Of a DNA stretch of 64,000 nucleotides, positions 34,693 through 43,148 are shown piece by piece. This stretch comes from Nitrospina sp. Lineage in GTDB: Bacteria > Nitrospinota > Nitrospinia > Nitrospinales > VA-1. Below the pieces are notes generated by a model, which saw nothing but the letters and a program-made list of their open reading frames with translations, was not told the origin of the DNA and did not search any database. Every line of letters starts with the position of its first letter. Positions within the stretch are counted from its first letter, which is position 1. Position numbers and translations under genes: made by a program. The stretch is taken from contig JABHBK010000054.1 in assembly GCA_018673915.1 (NCBI GenBank), positions 88,527 through 152,526 on the forward strand. Direction: 5' to 3'.

Positions 34693-35772
34693 TTATTCTT
34701 TTACAAACGCCTGCATTTCTTGCGCGAGACTCTGGTTTTCCTTAAGAATATTTTCAAAGTCAGAATTGAAGTCTTCAAGGATATTAAGCCGTTGCTTTAC
34801 TTTGAAGATTCGGGCAAGGGATTGCTCAATGGTTGCATGAGGGATTCTTTCTGCCTCAATATCCTGGATCATGGCATCCTGAAGGGCAGTGACTTTTTCC
34901 AAATCGTGGCAAATGAGAAACAGGTCGATTCCGGCCTGGGTTCCCAATACTGGGATGGATTCCAATTTTTGATCGATGGCTTTCATTTCCAGGTCGTCAG
35001 AAATAAGGATTCCGTCAAACTGAAGGGTGTTTCTGAGTAATTCACTCATAATTGTTGGGGAGAAGGTAGCGGGTTGCTCGGAATCCCAAGCCGGATAGAC
35101 GACATGTGCCGACATTATGACTTCCAGGCCTTGTTGGATAGCTTGCGCAAAAGGGATCAGCTCGGTTTTTTCAAGGGACTCCCGCGTCCGTTCCACTCGA
35201 GGCAAGGTTAAATGAGAATCCTGGGACGTATCTCCATGTCCCGGAAAGTGTTTGCCAACAGGAATAACTCCGGCTTCATAGAATCCACGAATTAGCTCGA
35301 CCCCTAAACGAGCTACTTTTTCGGGGTCAGTATCCAGAGACCTTTTCCCAATGATCGGATTTGCTGGGTTGGAATGAACGTCAAGAACCGGAGCATAATC
35401 CATATTAATACCTATCGCCCGCAATTCCTTCCCCATTCCAAGCCCGAACCGATAAGTCAGGTCATTTGAGTTGGCCTGTCCCAGGCAGGACATAGGGGGA
35501 AATTGTGTAAAGGGTGCGCCCAGTCGAGCTACCCTTCCTCCTTCCTGATCCACCGAAATGAAAAGTGGCGGAATTTCGGGATTGTCTGCATTGAGCGATT
35601 GAAGATCATTGATTAATTGAAACAATTGATCGGGATTCCTAAAGTTGCGTTCGAAGAGAATCAAGCCACCAACGCCCTGCTGAAGGATCAATTCTTCCGT
35701 TCGGGCGTTGAGGGAGGTTCCCTCAAACCCTGACACAATCATTTGGCCGGTCTGTTGTTTCAGCGAAAGCAA
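34693..35772 (-). CDS. nagZ: beta-N-acetylhexosaminidase, GH3 family
   Basis: Cleaves GlcNAc from anhydro-MurNAc muropeptides in cytosolic cell-wall recycling. The 359-residue (beta/alpha)8 protein has ISVDQEGGRVARL, NMDYAPVLDVHSNPANPIIGKRS in part, KHFPGHGDTSQDSHLTLP with the His-Asp dyad loop of NagZ, and the nucleophile Asp in ILISDDLEMKAI. The longest frame begins at TTG 35770-35772, which keeps the conserved LKQQTGQMIVSGFEG start. An ATG ten codons in would cut into it, so TTG is preferred although no good Shine-Dalgarno is seen. Confidence 0.92.
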   Translation of the reverse strand: MLSLKQQTGQMIVSGFEGTSLNARTEELILQQGVGGLILFERNFRNPDQLFQLINDLQSLNADNPEIPPLFISVDQEGGRVARLGAPFTQFPPMSCLGQANSNDLTYRFGLGMGKELRAIGINMDYAPVLDVHSNPANPIIGKRSLDTDPEKVARLGVELIRGFYEAGVIPVGKHFPGHGDTSQDSHLTLPRVERTRESLEKTELIPFAQAIQQGLEVIMSAHVVYPAWDSEQPATFSPTIMSELLRNTLQFDGILISDDLEMKAIDQKLESIPVLGTQAGIDLFLICHDLEKVTALQDAMIQDIEAERIPHATIEQSLARIFKVKQRLNILEDFNSDFENILKENQSLAQEMQAFVKE

Positions 35773-35958
35773 AAGGAGTCAGTGTTGGAAAGTGTTGATG
35801 AGCGGTGTGTCCGATGGCAATTTCCTGCCGCAGACCCATTCCTGTTTCTAAAAATCAAAAAGGTTTGCTGTTTTGGCGAGTGGGCATCGTTGCCCGGTTC
35901 GGCACCCGTATGTTACCATAACTTAATAACTCGATATCAACATTCAATACTTATATAT

Positions 35959-37209
35959 ATGCAACGCAGAGTGGTGATTACCGGCCTTGGTGCAGTGAGC
36001 CCGAATGGCATCGGTTTAAAAACTTTTTGGGAAAACACATGCAAGGGGATCAGTGGCATTGATCGTATTGCCAGCTTTGATCCTTCCGGCTTATCCTGCC
36101 AAATCGCAGGTGAAGTGACCCAACTTGAACCTTCCCATTATTTCTCAGCATCGGATTTAAAAAAACTGCCTCGTTCGGTCCCACTTGCTGTGGCGGCCAC
36201 TCAGGAAGCTTTGGCCAATGCAGGAATTGATCTGTCGGATTTTTCGGAAGAGGATTTTGAAGGGCTGGGAGTTCTTGTGGGAAGTGGGGGCTCGGGTTTC
36301 GATTATTCAGAAAAACAATTTGAAATTTTTTTCTCTAAACAAAAGCATAAAATCAGTCCCTATGCGATTTCAAATTCATTGGTGGGTATGCTGTCCAGCG
36401 AAATCTCCATGTATTTTGGCCTCCATGGTCGGAGTCATGTGATGTCCAATGGGTGTACCAGTTCTACCGATGCGATGGGTTATGCTTTTAATACCATTCG
36501 CTTCGGTCAGGAAGATTGGTTCGTTTCCGGAGGAGTAGAATCCTGCGTCACCCCTGCCATGATGCAGGGATTTGAAAGAATGAAAGTCAATCCAACAAAT
36601 TATAACGATTCGCCAGCGCGAGGGTCTCGCCCATTCAATCGAGATCGGGAAGGTTTTGTGCTCGCCGAAGGCTCATGGATGGTCATTCTGGAAGAACTGG
36701 AACACGCCAAGGCACGGGGAGCGGAGATCATCGCTGAAGTTCTGGGTTACGGCACTACCTGCGATGCATTTCATCGGGTAGCAATGATGCCGGATGGGAA
36801 ACAGTCTTCCAGAGCCTTAAACCTGGCCTTGCGTGATGCGAAGGTGAATAAAGAGGATGTGGGATATATCAATTTTCACGGAACGTCTACATTGATCAAT
36901 GATAAAGTCGAGACGCTTGCAGTAAAGCAGGCCTTCAATAGTCATGCCATGAACATTCCTTCCAGTTCTACAAAATCCATGGTGGGGCATCCGCAAGGAG
37001 CATCGGGGGCACTGGGGGTAACAGTTTCGGCTTTGTCCTTAAAAAATGGGTTCATGACTCCCACTATTAATATGGAAAATCCGGACCCGGAATGCGACAT
37101 GGATTATGTCTCGAATGTAGGAAGAGAAAGCAAAATAAAAGTCGCTGTCAGCAATTGTATTTCGTTCGGTTCAAAAAACTCCGCGATGGTCCTGCAAAAA
37201 TATGAGTAG
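35959..37209 (+). CDS. beta-ketoacyl-ACP synthase (KAS II / PKS ketosynthase-like)
   Basis: A 416-residue thiolase-fold condensing enzyme. I use ATG 35959 (MQRRVVITGLGAVSPNG), the family start; the longer frame adds 72 residues of non-conserved translation. The active site is complete: nucleophile Cys near 165 in SNGCTSSTDAMG, His near 307 in NFHGTSTLINDKVET, and His near 344 in MVGHPQGASGALG. The CTSS nucleophile elbow and N-D-x-x-E-T segment look more like type II polyketide or aryl-polyene ketosynthases than FabF. No ACP or reductase gene adjoins it. No Shine-Dalgarno visible. Confidence 0.88.
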   Translation: MQRRVVITGLGAVSPNGIGLKTFWENTCKGISGIDRIASFDPSGLSCQIAGEVTQLEPSHYFSASDLKKLPRSVPLAVAATQEALANAGIDLSDFSEEDFEGLGVLVGSGGSGFDYSEKQFEIFFSKQKHKISPYAISNSLVGMLSSEISMYFGLHGRSHVMSNGCTSSTDAMGYAFNTIRFGQEDWFVSGGVESCVTPAMMQGFERMKVNPTNYNDSPARGSRPFNRDREGFVLAEGSWMVILEELEHAKARGAEIIAEVLGYGTTCDAFHRVAMMPDGKQSSRALNLALRDAKVNKEDVGYINFHGTSTLINDKVETLAVKQAFNSHAMNIPSSSTKSMVGHPQGASGALGVTVSALSLKNGFMTPTINMENPDPECDMDYVSNVGRESKIKVAVSNCISFGSKNSAMVLQKYE

Positions 37210-37807
37210 AGCCATGAATGTTTCCTTAATAAGTAAAATAATGACAACCGCGCTGGTTGTTTTTGCGTTATCAGGTTGTGCTGAAAAGCTGGTGGATGTA
37301 AATGTCACCATTGTTGACCAGAAGACCGCGTTGGAAAATCAGATTCTAGGAAGTTATGAAGAGTTGGGCAACGAGGTTCTCCTGCTTGCCTCGGTGAGAT
37401 CTGTGGATGAAGAAGGTAAGCTCAAGCCCACCGTTGAAATTCCGCAAGGAAAATTAAAGGCGCTCAGGGCTCTGCAACGACAGGAATTCAACCGGGATGA
37501 TATTCAGGAGTTTAAACAAATACTGGTAGCCGGAGAAGGTAAGGATGGGTTTCTGCAATTTTTTGAAAATGAACGGACTAAAACCGATACCCAGTTCAAA
37601 GAATTTTCGAAAGCCATTATTGCAGAAGAAAATGAAGATCGACTTATTGTTTTGCAACGAATCGTGGCGACCAACGAAAACTTCACCGAAAAAGATCTCC
37701 CAAGAGTACAGAAAATCTCTGCCAGCCTCAACCGCGACAACGCTAAACCCGGAGAAAAAATCCAACTCGAAAATGGCGAATGGTCAATTAACGGTAAGGC
37801 TAAATAA
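37202..37807 (+). CDS. Hypothetical lipoprotein
   Basis: A 201-residue protein whose ATG lies within the end of the ketosynthase gene (8-nt overlap). Signal peptide residues 6-25 end in a lipobox FALSGC. The mature part starts with VDVNVTIVDQKTALENQILGSYEE and ends with KISASLNRDNAKPGEKIQLENG, with charged helices between. The start and end recall the DUF1318/YdbL-type periplasmic proteins, but this is only a weak resemblance and I give no function. A second ATG four codons in (37214) is an equally likely start. Confidence 0.75.
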   Translation: MSRAMNVSLISKIMTTALVVFALSGCAEKLVDVNVTIVDQKTALENQILGSYEELGNEVLLLASVRSVDEEGKLKPTVEIPQGKLKALRALQRQEFNRDDIQEFKQILVAGEGKDGFLQFFENERTKTDTQFKEFSKAIIAEENEDRLIVLQRIVATNENFTEKDLPRVQKISASLNRDNAKPGEKIQLENGEWSINGKAK

Positions 37808-37868
37808 TCGTTATTGGGCAAGTAACCCGTTAGCTCGACTTAATTGGTGATGGGAAAGGTTTTGAAAT

Positions 37869-38267
37869 TTGAATAGACGTGCGTTCAAACAACAAGATTG
37901 GATTTTCTTTTCAGGTATCCTCCTAAACTTATTTTTCGCATCACAAGTTATGGCACTTCCGGCCGACCTCGAAACCGGACGCGATATTTTCTATAAACAT
38001 TGCAAGGCCTGCCATGGCGATAAAGGCGATGGCAAAACCTTCGCCGCCAACGTGCTGAATCCTCCCCCAAAAAATTTCACCGCAGAAATATCAAAAAAAG
38101 AACTGACAGAAAAACGGATGACCAACTCCGTCACAAAAGGAAGGAAAGGCACCGCCATGATGCCTTGGGAATCGAACCTCACACAGGAAGAAATCCGGGC
38201 TGTGGTGATTTACATCAGGCAAAAGCTAATGAAACTGAAACCACCGAAAAACGCTGATAAACACTAA
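37869..38267 (+). CDS. Mono-haem class I cytochrome c
   Basis: A 132-residue periplasmic electron carrier. TTG start (37869) preceded by GGGAAAGG. The signal peptide (residues 11-30, FFSGILLNLFFASQVMA) likely ends after VMA. Haem site C-K-A-C-H near residue 48 in GRDIFYKHCKACHGDKGDG, and a late methionine ligand in GTAMMPWESNLTQEEI. The C-terminal helix IRAVVIYIRQKL is typical of small cytochromes c. Basic, Lys-rich mature protein. Redox partner not evident from neighbours. Confidence 0.88.
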   Translation: MNRRAFKQQDWIFFSGILLNLFFASQVMALPADLETGRDIFYKHCKACHGDKGDGKTFAANVLNPPPKNFTAEISKKELTEKRMTNSVTKGRKGTAMMPWESNLTQEEIRAVVIYIRQKLMKLKPPKNADKH

Positions 38268-38326
38268 TGAGAATCAGCAGATAGCGGAAAATGATCTGAT
38301 TTTCTTTTTAGCCTTAACGGCGTTTT

Positions 38327-38635
38327 TTACTTCCTCATTTCTTTTCCGAGTTTGTTTTCAATTGAGGCCATTTTAGATTCCAGCCTGCCTGATTTGCCTT
38401 CGCGGTAATCAATCTTGATGCCGCAGGTGATACGCTTGCAATCCGCCCTCATGGTCTCGTAACATTGCTTGACCACTCCCATAACTTCATCGAATTCGCC
38501 TTCCAGCACCGTTCCCATCGGATTGAGCCTGTAGGGCAAGCCGCTATCATCAATAATTTTAAGAGAACGGCTAACCTGATCGCTAACGCTTTCGCCCTTA
38601 TCCATGGGGCTCATACTGAACTCAAGCAATATCAT
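38327..38635 (-). CDS. MTH1187 / thiamine-binding-like family protein (DUF77)
   Basis: A 102-residue ferredoxin-like-fold protein. ATG 38633-38635 with GAGGT eight bases upstream. The family pattern is seen: first strand MILLEFSMSPMDKGESVSDQVSRSL in part, then GLPYRLNPMGTVLEGEFDEVMGVVKQCYETM in part, and RITCGIKIDYREGK. Members form dimers or tetramers, and some bind thiamine; physiological role mostly unknown. Convergent with the cytochrome gene, divergent from pheA. Confidence 0.85.
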   Translation of the reverse strand: MILLEFSMSPMDKGESVSDQVSRSLKIIDDSGLPYRLNPMGTVLEGEFDEVMGVVKQCYETMRADCKRITCGIKIDYREGKSGRLESKMASIENKLGKEMRK

Positions 38636-38777
38636 GACTCATAACCTCGAACGTAAAATATTGAAATATTAGAGATGTGCTAATAATAATTGCTTGCATT
38701 TTAGGGCGAAATTGTGGAATGATCAACCATCCCATCAAGAGATTGCGGGAAATCCTAGTAAAGGCGGTACCTGTTTT

Positions 38778-39857
38778 TTGTCCCAGTTAGATGATCTGCG
38801 CCAGCAGATTGACAAAATTGACGATCAGCTGTTAAAGCTGGTCAGTCGCCGTGGCCTATTGGCCCAAAAAATCGGCGATGAAAAGTCCCGTCAGGGGAAG
38901 GTAAAGCATTTCCATGTTCCCCACCGTGAGCGGGCTATCCTTGAGAGGCTGAAGGACCAAAATAAAGGCCCTTTTCCCGACCCTTCTATTGAATTCATTT
39001 TTCGTGAGCTATTTTCGGCTACATTAGCTTTGGAAAAGCCTTTGAAGATTGCTTTTCTTGGGCCGGAAACTACATTCAGCCACCAAGCGGCAGTGCGGCA
39101 TTTTGGTCATTCATGCACGTTCAATCCTTGCGGAAATATAGAATCCGTTTTCTCAGAAGTCGAGTTGGGCAACTCCGATTATGGAGTCGTGCCTGTAGAA
39201 AATTCCATTGAGGGGGTTATCAATCTGACTCTGGATTGCTTTGTCGATTCGCCTCTTCATATTTGCAATGAGACACGGCTTCCCATTGGTCTATTCCTTT
39301 TGTCCAACGCAACCGACCGAAAAAAGATTCAGAAAATTTATTCGCATCCCCAGCCTTTGGCACAGTGCAGAAACTGGTTGAACCGCAACCTGCCGGGTGT
39401 TGAACAAGTCCCTGCTTCAAGCACGGCCCAAGCAGCGGAGCTAGCAAAACAAAATAAGAATACCGCTGCTATCGCGGGGGAACTTGCGGCAGAGGTTTAT
39501 GGATTAAAAGTTGTCGAAAAAAATATTCAGGACCGGGCCGAAAACCACACCCGCTTTCTAGTCATTTCAAAAGACCAGGCTAAAAGAGCCAAAAAGAACA
39601 AAACATCCGTCATGTTTTCTATTACCGATGAAGCCGGATCTTTGCTCAAAACTTTGCAGTTATTTGCCAGAAATAAAATAAACTTATCTAAAATTCAGTC
39701 TCGTCCTTTACGCAACCGGCCTTGGGAATATTTGTTCTATGTCGATTTTATGGGGCACATTGAAGATAAATCAGTTGAGCGTGTTTTAAAAACATTGGGA
39801 AAACAAGCCCTGTTTATACGGGTGCTGGGCTCTTACCCTGAAAAAGGGCAAGCATGA
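38778..39857 (+). CDS. pheA: P-protein: chorismate mutase / prephenate dehydratase
   Basis: Bifunctional enzyme for phenylalanine synthesis. I prefer the TTG at 38778 (aaaggcgg 10 nt upstream). It gives the canonical LSQLDDLRQQIDKIDDQLLKLVSRR N-terminus in part and 359 aa; a longer frame from TTG 38694 has no ribosome-binding site. Domains: AroQ chorismate mutase (1-85, with K-x-x-R and RELFSATLALE), prephenate dehydratase (88-270: IAFLGPETTFSHQAA, GVVPVENSIEGVIN, NHTRFLVIS), and a C-terminal ACT domain (SVMFSITDEAGSLLKTL, IQSRPLRNRPWEYLFYVDF) for phenylalanine feedback. Overlaps tyrA by 4 nt (ATGA). Confidence 0.95.
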   Translation: MSQLDDLRQQIDKIDDQLLKLVSRRGLLAQKIGDEKSRQGKVKHFHVPHRERAILERLKDQNKGPFPDPSIEFIFRELFSATLALEKPLKIAFLGPETTFSHQAAVRHFGHSCTFNPCGNIESVFSEVELGNSDYGVVPVENSIEGVINLTLDCFVDSPLHICNETRLPIGLFLLSNATDRKKIQKIYSHPQPLAQCRNWLNRNLPGVEQVPASSTAQAAELAKQNKNTAAIAGELAAEVYGLKVVEKNIQDRAENHTRFLVISKDQAKRAKKNKTSVMFSITDEAGSLLKTLQLFARNKINLSKIQSRPLRNRPWEYLFYVDFMGHIEDKSVERVLKTLGKQALFIRVLGSYPEKGQA

Positions 39858-40714
39858 AGTTATTCAGGAAAATGACTGTAGTCGGTGTTGGCCTGTTGGG
39901 TGCCTCTTTAGCCAAGGCCTGTAAAGAACGCGGTCTTGTTGAAGAGATTGTGGGGCATGGCCGAAACCGAGAAAACCTGGAAAAAGCCAAGTCCTTAAAA
40001 ATCATTGATCATTATTGTGCTGATTTATCAGAAGCGGTGAACGATGCAGACCTGATTGTTTTGTGTACGCCAGTTTCCACCATTGTTCCACTGATTAAAA
40101 ATATGATTTCAGAAATTCGACCTGGGACCTTGATCACCGATGTTGGTTCAGTGAAAGATCCCGTTGTCTCTGAAGCAGACAAACTGATTCCGGACGGTAA
40201 TTTTGTCGGGTCGCACCCCATAGCTGGAGGTGAAAACTCTGGTTTGGAAGCTTCCACTGCAGATTTATATCAGGACGCAAAATGCATTGTGACTCCAACT
40301 GAGGCAACCAATAAAACAGCTCTGGAAAAAATCAATGCCCTTTGGCAGGCAGTGGGCATGAATGTCATCAGGTTATCTGCAGAGGAACATGATTTCATTT
40401 TTGGAGCAGTGAGCCATTTGCCCCACATAGTGGCGTATGCACTGATGAACACGCTCGGGGCCTTGAGGACCAAAGACGACCGTGAAGTCACGGCATTTTC
40501 GGGAGCGGGATTGAAAGACATCACAAGGATCGCTTCTAGCGACCCGGTTATGTGGCGAGACATCTGCCTTTCCAATCGCAAGCATTCTCTGGACCTGATC
40601 GACCTGTTTCAGATTAAATTGGATGAAATTCGCAGCATTATCGAAAAGGGAGACGGGCAAACTTTAAAAAATGAATTTATAGCCGCAAACAATTACCGGC
40701 TCAAGGTGATTTGA
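39854..40714 (+). CDS. tyrA: prephenate dehydrogenase
   Basis: NAD(P)-dependent oxidative decarboxylation of prephenate (or arogenate) on the tyrosine branch. 286 residues with the Rossmann motif VVGVGLLGASLAKACKERG in part (residues 9-20), VLCTPVSTI, DVGSVKDP, FVGSHPIAGGENSGLEAS, the catalytic His in AVSHLPHIVAYAL, and a C-terminal helical dimer domain. It is monofunctional, without chorismate mutase. Translationally coupled to pheA. No aroA follows, although many related genomes carry it between tyrA and cmk. Confidence 0.94.
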   Translation: MKLFRKMTVVGVGLLGASLAKACKERGLVEEIVGHGRNRENLEKAKSLKIIDHYCADLSEAVNDADLIVLCTPVSTIVPLIKNMISEIRPGTLITDVGSVKDPVVSEADKLIPDGNFVGSHPIAGGENSGLEASTADLYQDAKCIVTPTEATNKTALEKINALWQAVGMNVIRLSAEEHDFIFGAVSHLPHIVAYALMNTLGALRTKDDREVTAFSGAGLKDITRIASSDPVMWRDICLSNRKHSLDLIDLFQIKLDEIRSIIEKGDGQTLKNEFIAANNYRLKVI

Positions 40715-40718
40715 AGGA

Positions 40719-41378
40719 ATGATTATTGCCATAGATGGACCAGCAGGCAGTGGCAAAAGTACTGTCGCCAAGTTAGTCGCCAAAAAGCTGAATTACCGTT
40801 ACATCGATACCGGCGCCATGTATCGGTCTGTAGCCTGGGTCGCTCAGAAAAATGGACTTAACCTTGCTGACGAAATAGCGATGGCAAAGATTGCCGAGAA
40901 CTTGAAGATAGAGTTTATTCCTAATGCGAATGGGCAAACCGTGCTGGTGGATGGGGAAAACGCTACAACCGATTTAAAAAATGAAGTAGTGGGCAAAGGG
41001 GCCGCAACAGTTGCTGCACAGGAATCCGTCCGTGAGTTGTTGGTAGCCCGACAACGTCAGATCGGCGAAACTGGCAATGTAGTAATGGATGGTCGGGACA
41101 TCGGGACCGTGGTATTCCCCCAGTCCGACAAGAAATTTTTTTTCGTTGCCGATGCAGAAGAGCGTGGGCGGCGGCGATATGAGGAACTGAAATCTAAAAA
41201 TCCGGAGTTGGATTTGAAAATTATTATCGAGGAAATTCGACAACGTGACTACGAGGACTGCAATCGAAAGATCTCTCCCCTGGTCAAGGCAGAGGATGCC
41301 CTGGAAGTCGACACCACTCGGTTAAGTATTGAAGAAGTTACTGATCAAGTTTTGAAAAATATAAACAACCCAACCTGA
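40719..41378 (+). CDS. cmk: cytidylate kinase
   Basis: Phosphorylates CMP and dCMP. 219 residues; P-loop IAIDGPAGSGKSTVAKLVA in part at residues 3-20, YIDTGAMYRSVAW, VVMDGRDIGTVVFP, the LID region EERGRRRYEEL and RDYEDCNRKISPLVKAEDA in part, and a final D-T-T-R-L-S-I-E-E-V. Normal size. Starts 4 nt after tyrA; rpsA follows 23 nt later, an arrangement shared with many proteobacteria (cmk-rpsA). Confidence 0.96.
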   Translation: MIIAIDGPAGSGKSTVAKLVAKKLNYRYIDTGAMYRSVAWVAQKNGLNLADEIAMAKIAENLKIEFIPNANGQTVLVDGENATTDLKNEVVGKGAATVAAQESVRELLVARQRQIGETGNVVMDGRDIGTVVFPQSDKKFFFVADAEERGRRRYEELKSKNPELDLKIIIEEIRQRDYEDCNRKISPLVKAEDALEVDTTRLSIEEVTDQVLKNINNPT

Positions 41379-41401
41379 AAGAAAGTGAGAAACTGGAGGT
41401 C

Positions 41402-43105
41402 ATGAAAATATCCAAAGAATTACTAGAGCAAATGGAAAATGATGACAAGGCGGAGCTGGAGGATTTAACTCCTAATCAAATCAAAGCCTATGAAGAAATG
41501 GAAGAATATTTTAACGACAGTCTCGGCCGGTTCAAGGCTTCGCAGATTATTATGGGCAAGGTAATTGCTATCTCTAATGGGCTCGCCACCATCGACGTAG
41601 GTTTTAAGTCTGAAGGGATGGTCTCGCTTTCCGAGTTTCCTGAAAACGGCAAGAACCTGGAAGTTGATGAAGAGATTGAGGTCTTTCTTGAAAAGGTTGA
41701 AGACAACCATGGCAATGTTGTCTTATCCAAAGAAAAGGCTAATAAAATTAAAATCTGGGATGATCTGGTCAAAACTTATGAGGCAGATGAAATCATTCAA
41801 GGTGTGGTTGTCGCCAAAGCCAAAGGCGGATTAACCGTTGATATCGGACTTAAGGCATTCCTGCCTGGTTCTCAAATCGACTTGCGCCCGATTCGCAATC
41901 TGGAAAAACTGATTAGCGAAAAGTTTGACATGAAAATCATCAAGATGAATAAAAAACGCGGAAATATTGTTCTGTCGCGGAGAATTCTCCTTGAAGAGCA
42001 ACGCAAACAACTTCGCGAAGGCACTCTGGAGAAAATGGGTGAAGGTAACCTTATTGAAGGTATTGTTAAAAATATCACTGAATACGGAGTGTTCATCGAT
42101 CTGGGCGGAATTGACGGCCTGCTTCATATTACCGACATGTCCTGGGGCCGGGTCAATCATCCTTCCGAAATGTTTTCTATTGGGGACAAGGTCACCGTTA
42201 TGGTTCTCAAGTACGACAAAGAGAAGGAACGCGTCTCACTGGGGCTCAAGCAAACCAGTGCCGATCCTTGGGTAGATGTAGATAACAAATACCCGGTCAA
42301 TACCCAGATCAAAGGAAAGGTGGTCAGCATTACGGATTATGGAGTATTCGTCGAGCTTGAAAAAGGGATTGAGGGATTGGTCCACATTTCCGAAATGAGC
42401 TGGAGCCGCCATGTCAAACACCCGAGCAAAATTGTTTCGATCGAGGATGAAGTGGAAGCAATTGTGCTGACCCTCGATAAGGATAAGAAACGAATTTCTC
42501 TCGGGATGAAACAAATTGAACCTAACCCATGGGAAAAAATTGAAGATAAGTACCCCATTGGTACTGAAGTTGAGGGTACAGTTCGAAACCTGACTGACTT
42601 TGGAGCTTTCGTTGAACTGGAAGACGGTGTGGATGGTTTGATTCATATTTCCGATTTGAGTTGGAAAAAAATCAAGCACCCTTCTGAAGTCCTGAAGAAA
42701 AAAGATAAAATTACTTCAGCGGTCCTCAGCATCGACAAGGAAAACTGTCGGATTTCTCTTGGAGTTAAACAGTTACAACCTGATCCTTGGAATGATATCG
42801 CCGCTAACTATCCTATCGGCACCGAGGTCGAAGGTAAGATCATCAAGGTAACCGGATTCGGTGCTTTTGCGGAATTTGGTGATGGATTAGAAGGTTTGAT
42901 CCATGTTTCACAACTCAGTTCGGAGAAAATTACTGATCCCGAATCTGCGGTAAAAGTGGACGATGATATTAAAGCAAAAGTAATCAAAGTGGATACCACT
43001 AACAAAAAGATTGCTTTAAGCATTAAAGCTTTTCAGGAAAACCTCGACATTTCGCAAATCGAAAAAGAACAGGTAGATCTGGAAGACTTTAAAGAAGAAG
43101 AGTAA
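41402..43105 (+). CDS. rpsA: 30S ribosomal protein S1
   Basis: mRNA-binding ribosomal protein of 567 aa with six S1 (OB-fold) domains beginning near residues 46, 130, 215, 302, 389 and 476. The last four are closely alike (for example GIVKNITEYGVFIDLGG, GKVVSITDYGVFVELE, GTVRNLTDFGAFVELED, GKIIKVTGFGAFAEFGD). An acidic tail EQVDLEDFKEEE ends the protein. ATG has an excellent ribosome-binding site (ctggaggtc). Followed by a perfect hairpin at 43117. Confidence 0.97.
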   Translation: MKISKELLEQMENDDKAELEDLTPNQIKAYEEMEEYFNDSLGRFKASQIIMGKVIAISNGLATIDVGFKSEGMVSLSEFPENGKNLEVDEEIEVFLEKVEDNHGNVVLSKEKANKIKIWDDLVKTYEADEIIQGVVVAKAKGGLTVDIGLKAFLPGSQIDLRPIRNLEKLISEKFDMKIIKMNKKRGNIVLSRRILLEEQRKQLREGTLEKMGEGNLIEGIVKNITEYGVFIDLGGIDGLLHITDMSWGRVNHPSEMFSIGDKVTVMVLKYDKEKERVSLGLKQTSADPWVDVDNKYPVNTQIKGKVVSITDYGVFVELEKGIEGLVHISEMSWSRHVKHPSKIVSIEDEVEAIVLTLDKDKKRISLGMKQIEPNPWEKIEDKYPIGTEVEGTVRNLTDFGAFVELEDGVDGLIHISDLSWKKIKHPSEVLKKKDKITSAVLSIDKENCRISLGVKQLQPDPWNDIAANYPIGTEVEGKIIKVTGFGAFAEFGDGLEGLIHVSQLSSEKITDPESAVKVDDDIKAKVIKVDTTNKKIALSIKAFQENLDISQIEKEQVDLEDFKEEE

Positions 43106-43116
43106 GCTTTGCTGAA

Positions 43117-43140
43117 CTCTGGACCCGCAAGGGTCCAGAG
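43117..43140 (+). terminator. Hairpin after rpsA with GCAA tetraloop
   Basis: CTCTGGACCC (43117-43126), loop GCAA, GGGTCCAGAG (43131-43140): a perfect 10-bp stem closed by a GNRA tetraloop, 11 nt after the rpsA stop. The tail ATTTAATT is not a full U-tract, so termination may be partial, reducing transcription into sppA, whose ATG is 8 nt further on. It may instead stabilise the rpsA mRNA 3' end. Confidence 0.65.
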
Positions 43141-43148
43141 ATTTAATT

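Noticed and set aside
35743..35958. N-terminal extension of the ketosynthase
   Set aside because: 72 codons with no conservation, overlapping the start of the divergent nagZ; the family start is at 35959.
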